Source of the DNA: Magicicada septendecula
Taxonomy: Eukaryota; Arthropoda; Insecta; Hemiptera; Cicadidae
Length of the DNA stretch: 64,000 bases
Assembly: GCA_034769895.1 (NCBI GenBank)
Contig: CM068367.1
Span: forward strand, 348,689,111-348,753,110
Direction: 5' to 3'
A model generated the notes under the pieces. That model was not told where the DNA came from. It was given only the letters and a program-made list of their open reading frames with translations, and did no database searches. The translations under genes were made by a program, and so were the position numbers. Positions 59,055-64,000 of this stretch are shown piece after piece; positions within the stretch are counted from its first letter, which is position 1; every line of letters begins with the position of its first letter.

Positions 59055-59327
59055 TAAGTTAAAATCTGTGTTATTTTTTACCGATCCTCACTAACCCTTC
59101 ACTTAAAAAAAATAATATTAAATAGTTTTTATTTACAATTCCAGAAGCAGACACGCTTGTACGCATGTATTCACAAGTACACTTAATTATAGTAAGTTAT
59201 ATAATTATTTTATTGGAGTGACAACTTTCATTTTAAACTTTCTATAAGAAACTATGTGTTGCACTGCAGTTAATTCTTAGTTATTAGCAATTTGTTATTT
59301 CTTAGAAATAGGCCTATAGGTAAGACC

Positions 59328-59885
59328 AGGCTGTTTTATAAGCAATGTTATAAAAGATTAATGCAACAAATTTTGTTATTTTAAGGTTCCTGAGTGTTTA
59401 TTTTGAAGGAAAACTTTTATAGTTTTAGAATACAATTATGTTACGTTTTTGAAGCTAATTACTGTGTGGTATAAAAACACTGAAATAAGAACAACAATGT
59501 GAAATGCATTAAACATATGTGGAAATATAAATCTATAGGACACGGATATGTGAGTAGACCCAGGAGGGCTGGAGGCTCTCTGAAGGCGGAACAGGCAGAA
59601 TGAAAGACCTTGTTGAAATTTATGATCCCCTTTTGCGGACGTTTTGTATCATATGTTTAACTGGTTACCGCTACAGCTTACAAACGTACAAAAGCTGTAA
59701 AACAGTTTTCCTAAATTACATTGTTTGATGCAATTATTTTATTATTTTAAAGTCTGTGAGTGTAATTTTGAAATAAAACTTATATAGTTTTTCAACAAAA
59801 TTATGGTAAGTCTCTGAATCTAATTATTGTGTAGTACATACAAAACAACTTAAGTAAGAACAATGTGAAATGCATTAATATATAT
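59328..59885 (+). repeat. Diverged direct repeat, two ~190-bp copies
   Basis: 59328-59515 and about 59690-59880 share TTGTTATTTTAAGGTTCCTG versus ATTATTTTAAAGTCTGTGAG, the TATAGTTTT..ACAA.ATTATG block and AACAATGTGAAATGCATTAA. Between them lies a GC-richer 59560-59640 patch. Non-coding, origin unknown. Confidence 0.6.
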
Positions 59886-60628
59886 TACTGGACGTTACTT
59901 TTTAATACCAATTAGTTATACTTAGAAGTAATTTAAAATATAATAAGAAAATAGGGCTAATATTTCCGAGATTATTATCACACATAGGGCTAATATTATC
60001 ACATTTCCGAGATTTAAAACTTATCATTTGGGTTCACATAAGAATGTCAATTCCATTTAACAAATAGAATTACACTGGATTAATATAAAAATATCCATTA
60101 CTAAATAAATGTTGGTAGTACTATAAACGTTGATAATGTAGGCTTTAATAATATCTGTAATTTGTTAATTTTCAAGTGTTTCTATTTTTTTTTAGTTTTC
60201 GTTGAATTATTTTTCAAAAATAATTGTTTATTTTGTGGACAAAATTTGTCAAACTATGAAAATATTCTAACGTTTTTTTACATATTGAAAGGTGACAAAA
60301 CAATCTCGTATGCTTATGAATAATGTTGTACGCTTAGAGAAATAAACTGTCTTAGACGAACTTAATTAGAACAGCGTTTAACTAAAAAAAAGGCAAACGT
60401 CTTATGATTAGTCTGTTACGGCGAGGCGTATGCTGTATTAATAGGATTTACTTACCTTTACGGAATAAAGGTTTAAATAAAAACAGGTTAAGTTGATAAA
60501 TTGTTCTAAGATAAGCTTGCACGCTTACACACACACACAACCGTAAAACCATAATACAACTCCTGATGGTCATACAAAAAATAAAATACTTTTAAATAGG
60601 CATTTGACTTCTTTTACCTCGATTTCTA
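59886..60628. other. AT-rich, nothing recognised
   Basis: Short CA run at about 60529-60539. No coding signature before the Penelope-like fragment. Confidence 0.5.
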
Positions 60629-60639
60629 ATGTTACTGAC

Positions 60640-60865
60640 ACTAATAAACGAAAACCATAATTACACCGGATTCAAAGAGAACATGGAGCCAATACATGTT
60701 TGTAATAAAGGTCATTTCCTGAGTGCTTTAGAAGAGTTTGAAATATACAAGGCATCCAAAGTAAATAAAGAGCAGTTACTCAACGATCAGCTATCATTTA
60801 AATCCAATAAATTATATGATACCGCGTTGATGATTAGCAATGAAGCACGAACACGGGCTAGTTGA
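60640..60865 (+). pseudogene. Penelope-like element, C-terminal GIY-YIG fragment, second family
   Basis: The frame reads NENHNYTGFKENMEPIHVCN, then LSALEEFEIYKASKVNKEQL and LNDQLSFKSNKLYD. It aligns by eye with the C-terminal third of the 0.76-1.27 kb fragment (NHTYKNIDNNMNILHVHTKG.., LEQLEIYKHTKTNKNDILNE, QTQFKSHALF), giving the conserved E of the GIY-YIG fold and the trailing helix. The GIY, CxxC and YIG part is missing, so the copy is 5'-truncated. The families are clearly different. A hammerhead motif lies ~165 bp downstream. Confidence 0.75.
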
Positions 60866-61017
60866 CGATCGGAGGTCGACCGGTGCACTGAGTCGCTTTT
60901 AACGTGTTCATGTGTTTGAGTTATATGTTAATTTATTCAGTGATTTTTGTGCGTGTGTTTTTATGTATAAACATTTTAATCATTTCGACGACCCCTATGT
61001 ATTAGGGGAATAATAAA

Positions 61018-61076
61018 TTTTTTACTGTACCTGAAGATGGGGATTTAGTCCCTGAAACATGTTGTATGTAAAAAAA
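61018..61076 (+). ncRNA. Hammerhead-like motif downstream of the second Penelope-like fragment
   Basis: CUGAAGA at 61031-61037, extra U, stem II GGGGA-UUUAG-UCCCU (one G-U), GAAA at 61054-61057, helix III AC-AU-GU, and U63 at the cleavage site (GUU). Stem I: GUAC side 61026-61030 pairs with GUAUG 61064-61068, then a 2x2 internal loop (C-U, A-A), then UUUUUU with AAAAAA. A stem I interrupted by an internal loop is typical of natural hammerheads. All invariant core bases are present. Confidence 0.65.
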
Positions 61077-63200
61077 CTGAGATCGCATAGTGGATTATAC
61101 AAGGTAAAAAAATTCTGAAGTTAACTAATTAAACGTCGTTTCTTTAATATTAAAATTTTTCCGAAACTGCTATTGCAAACAGAATCTAGTAGTCTATTTT
61201 GTTTTATTATCTGCACTTTAATTATTTAACTTCCTTTTATTTTAGTACATAAGATTAACAAATTAAATGTAACTTGTATTAAGGGGATCCATTAACTTAG
61301 ATTTAAAGTAAGAATCATAAAAATTACAGAAGATGTAGACGTTTAATAATTAGGTACTTTACAGTATAAAATTGTTTTACAAATAGAATGTGCAACATAG
61401 AAATATCGGAAATTATAGGATATTACGTATATCCTACACAATTTTGGTGTAACAACATTTTGCATAATTTGTTAAAAACATTGCAGTGTTTGGTTGTCTC
61501 TGTGCTTGGTTTGCCTTAGTTTATTTTTGTTTAATACCTGCATGCATTCTTACGTAACTCAGAAGGGTTCTAGTTGCCATGTACACGCAGCCACACATTT
61601 GGTAAGGTAGGAGTTCGCAATTCTAAATCACACGACATAAAAGTTTGAAAGTTGTATTTCGAGCAATACAACCTTTAACTTATAAAGGATTAAGGAATTA
61701 GTGTGAACCTATTAAAATCTACACTATATTAATTTCCCGACTATATGCACCCAATGACGGTAGTTAAATGCTATTGCCGTGTTATATATTGTGATTAACG
61801 TTAGTATCGGAGGAACTATTTACACATCTACGTTTAAATTATTTGATACGGCTACACGGTTTTATTTTTTTCTTTGAATGTTTTATATAAAGGTTTTATA
61901 TTATTTTACATACATTTTAGAGCGTAGAATGAAATATATCGTACATCAGGAGAAACGACCCTGCAAACTAGGTTATCAAGAATGAAAATTGGGTAGTAAG
62001 AAGATTCGTTTTGAGCGCCCATCAGATAACGCTTTGAACAGTGAACAGGGAATCGTTTTTATCCCTGAGCTTATTGAAACCAACTGTCTGATTGTGAACA
62101 TAAATTCTCAAAGTATCTAGGCCTACTATGTTGAACAAATTATTCCAATAATTTCAACATATTTTATTTTTGTTTGTTATTAGAAAAAACTATGTTTTAT
62201 TTAATATCTCCAGTTTATATAATCACCGTTCTGTTATTTTGCTGTGGCGACTATCTGTAGTTTTCCTAATAGCATGTTTGAAAATACGAGCCCGTGCACA
62301 CGCGGCAAAGGTAGTAAACACAAAATAGATTTACTACAATTGCATAGAATCTGTCGTAAAACTATAAGTTTTTCGATTTACAATGTTAAGTTAAATGTTT
62401 CTGAAGATTAGGTACAGTGTGGTTGAGTTTAGTGATTACTTAATGCAATAACAAAACACAAGTCAGCTGATTTTAATAAGATACATCTAGTACAACATAG
62501 GATTTTACAAGAAAGCAGGAACTTTATTCATGATTCAAAAAACTAAATAATTATTCGCAGACAATCAACATTATCATAGCTGTCAAAATTGTAGCGCCAG
62601 TGATGGTGAAGTGTCATGTCTTTCCTTTCATTTGCACACTCTTTATCCAGCTACCTTGTTCTTCTATTCACCACTAGGACTTATTCCTGTTTTTCAAAGT
62701 AGATAATCATTGCGCAGAAACATGTTTTGGAATGAAACTTGCGTTGAAACTTTTTAAATTAAAACAGAATTTTGGTTGTTGAGATCGTCTTCAGCATACG
62801 AATAAACCACGTCAATTAACACTCTACAAGCTACTAATGATAGTGTTACGACGGTCTAACTGATAGTGGTATGGTACAGTGGAAAACAAAATACAAGACA
62901 CCAATTAAGTCACTAATCACCAGTTTTAATTGTCACAATTAAACAGTTTGTAATCAACAAGATAGTATGTTTAATATCTTACAACAAATCAAATAAAAAT
63001 TGTTCACACGCAATAATAATGTCTACTAATATAAAACACAATTGTATTACAATTGTCTCGCACAATTATAAAAGCACATAACACTTCGTCACTAATAACC
63101 ACTTGAACGCACAGAGTAATCGCCAGACAATAACTGTACTAAAATACTACGAACCGGATTCCAATAAATCGCAACTCAAACTGAAACTGAACGTCGCTGA
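61077..63200. other. AT-rich intergenic, nothing recognised
   Basis: No coding region, repeat or transposon end seen. Confidence 0.5.
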
Positions 63201-63207
63201 GTACTTG

Positions 63208-63215
63208 TATTTATA
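63208..63215 (-). promoter_or_regulatory. TATA box with a heat-shock-element-like palindrome upstream
   Basis: Minus strand: GGGGTATAAATACAAG. Just upstream (63229-63236) is the GAA-nn-TTC palindrome GAATGTTC. Downstream, TTCAGTTTCAGTTTGAG resembles an insect initiator and leader. No ORF follows on the minus strand to 62900. The plus-strand 79-codon frame at 63103-63342 across it has no motif. It may be a promoter of a retroelement or of a gene whose coding exons lie outside. Confidence 0.35.
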
Positions 63216-63342
63216 CCCCGCCGAAAATCCAGAACATTCCACATACTACGCATTAGGTCTACGCTACGACGATTGCGGCCTTGACACAGTGCGCGGGGCT
63301 GGCGACGTCCAGAAAAGTCTCGTGAGCGCATTGTTGCATTAA

Positions 63343-64000
63343 TCTCAAAACGAAGATAGACTAATTTTTCGGTTCTCATAACGTCACACTACGTATCTTA
63401 TAATTTTCTAATTTTCTGTGCCAAAAACGGTCTTTTCCATAACTTGTGAATTAAATGATAAAATGAGTAATTTTAAAATAACTACTAAAAAAACAATTAC
63501 TAAGTTACTTGAAAAACAATACTAAATAAATTATCTTTAAGATTACCCAATATTATAAACACTCTAAATGATAAATCTTCTACCAGTCAAATAAATGGTA
63601 AATCTTCTAACATAAATTATTGAAGTAAGTTTAATTAATTTTTACAGGCAAAATTAGTATTTAATTTAATTTAAATTTAATATATTTAATTTAATTTATT
63701 GCTACGGAAAAAGCATTAAAAGTTAATAAAAATAAGTTTTTTAGAAATTCTATTAAGTATATCTTTGGTGCTAACTGTAATTCACGTACCAGAACTACTT
63801 AAGTCTCTTACTGTGTGTAGAGACAGAAACACGTAGACATGGTTGTCAGTGAAGGTCATATATGCGAAACGAAAGTTGATTGACACTGAAATTTAGAATT
63901 GCGAGACGTCATTGTAAGCCTAATAACGTGCTGGCGACTCATATAAAGTAACATTACGTGCTTGATTGTTGTCAAAAAACTGAAGGGGTTATACTGGGTT
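63343..64000. other. AT-rich end of window, nothing recognised
   Basis: Contains a TTTAATTTAA-rich run at about 63655-63700. No coding signature. Confidence 0.5.

Larger units (their letters stand above)
58807..59123. mobile_element. Hammerhead-bearing fold-back element (Penelope-like, non-autonomous)
   Basis: Near-perfect inverted arms of ~120 bp (about 58852-58972 and 58987-59106) enclose only ~15 bp, so the DNA is almost a full palindrome. ATAATATTAAAT occurs at 58807-58818 and 59112-59123, a 12-bp target duplication. A ~33-bp tail separates the left duplication from the left arm. Each arm carries a hammerhead-like core facing outward. Structure parallels the elements at 17.9 and 45.0 kb, with a different sequence. 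Confidence 0.7.

Noticed and set aside
63103..63342. 79-codon ORF as a gene
   Set aside because: It runs antisense through a clear TATA promoter and has no recognisable motif.

Overview
This is eukaryotic nuclear DNA, most likely from an insect or other arthropod with a large, AT-rich, repeat-laden genome. It has an AT-rich background, very long GT/CA microsatellites, arthropod-type transposons (Jockey-like LINE, Penelope-like elements, PIF/Harbinger, a Tc/IS630-type DDE transposase) and TATA boxes in insect-style promoter contexts. The lineage cannot be fixed from the sequence. I found no intact host protein-coding gene, no tRNA or rRNA gene, and no bacterial-style operon. The longest open frames are microsatellite artefacts or transposon remnants.

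Layout. 1-6.9 kb: a decayed Jockey-like LINE whose endonuclease region is split by a ~4.3 kb insertion. The insertion contains a Penelope-like GIY-YIG fragment ending in a hammerhead ribozyme motif and a 104-bp triple repeat. 8.5-9.8 kb: a decayed DDE transposase on the minus strand. 13.0-19.5 kb: three ~1.8-2 kb copies (A, B forward; C reverse) of an unrecognised repeat family. It is flanked by (TA)n and carries a TATA promoter, a purine/GC-rich block, a splice-donor-like site, an AT-rich interval and a repeat-bearing 3' end. 21.3-24.3 kb: two tandem arrays (~180 bp and ~160 bp units) around a ~200 bp GT tract. 25.2-26.1 kb: a possible degenerate inverted-repeat element. 31.9-33.0 kb: an internally deleted PIF/Harbinger element. 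34.6-37.4 kb: LINE 3' fragments and a 5'-GGGTGTCCCGGGAGG repeat. 38.2-41.9 kb: copies D and E of the unknown family, in tandem and sharing one (AT)n tract. 44.4-45.3 kb: a ~250 bp GT tract, then a fold-back element with hammerhead motifs. 50.0-50.6 kb: a long-TIR MITE. 51.9 kb: another LINE fragment. 58.8-59.1 kb: a third hammerhead fold-back. 60.6-61.1 kb: a second Penelope-like fragment, again followed by a hammerhead motif.

Two threads deserve attention. (1) Hammerhead-like catalytic cores recur in the window. Two lie just downstream of Penelope-like GIY-YIG coding remnants. Others sit in three palindromic elements that share one architecture: 12-13 bp target duplication, ~33-46 bp one-sided tail, then inverted arms with outward-facing hammerheads. 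This fits non-autonomous Penelope-like elements. (2) Five copies of the (TA)n-flanked family keep the same spacing of terminus, TATA box and splice-donor-like site although they have diverged strongly and share no obvious ORF. The LINE insertion has a similar 5' terminus. All functional statements are inferences from sequence; no searches or folding programs were run.
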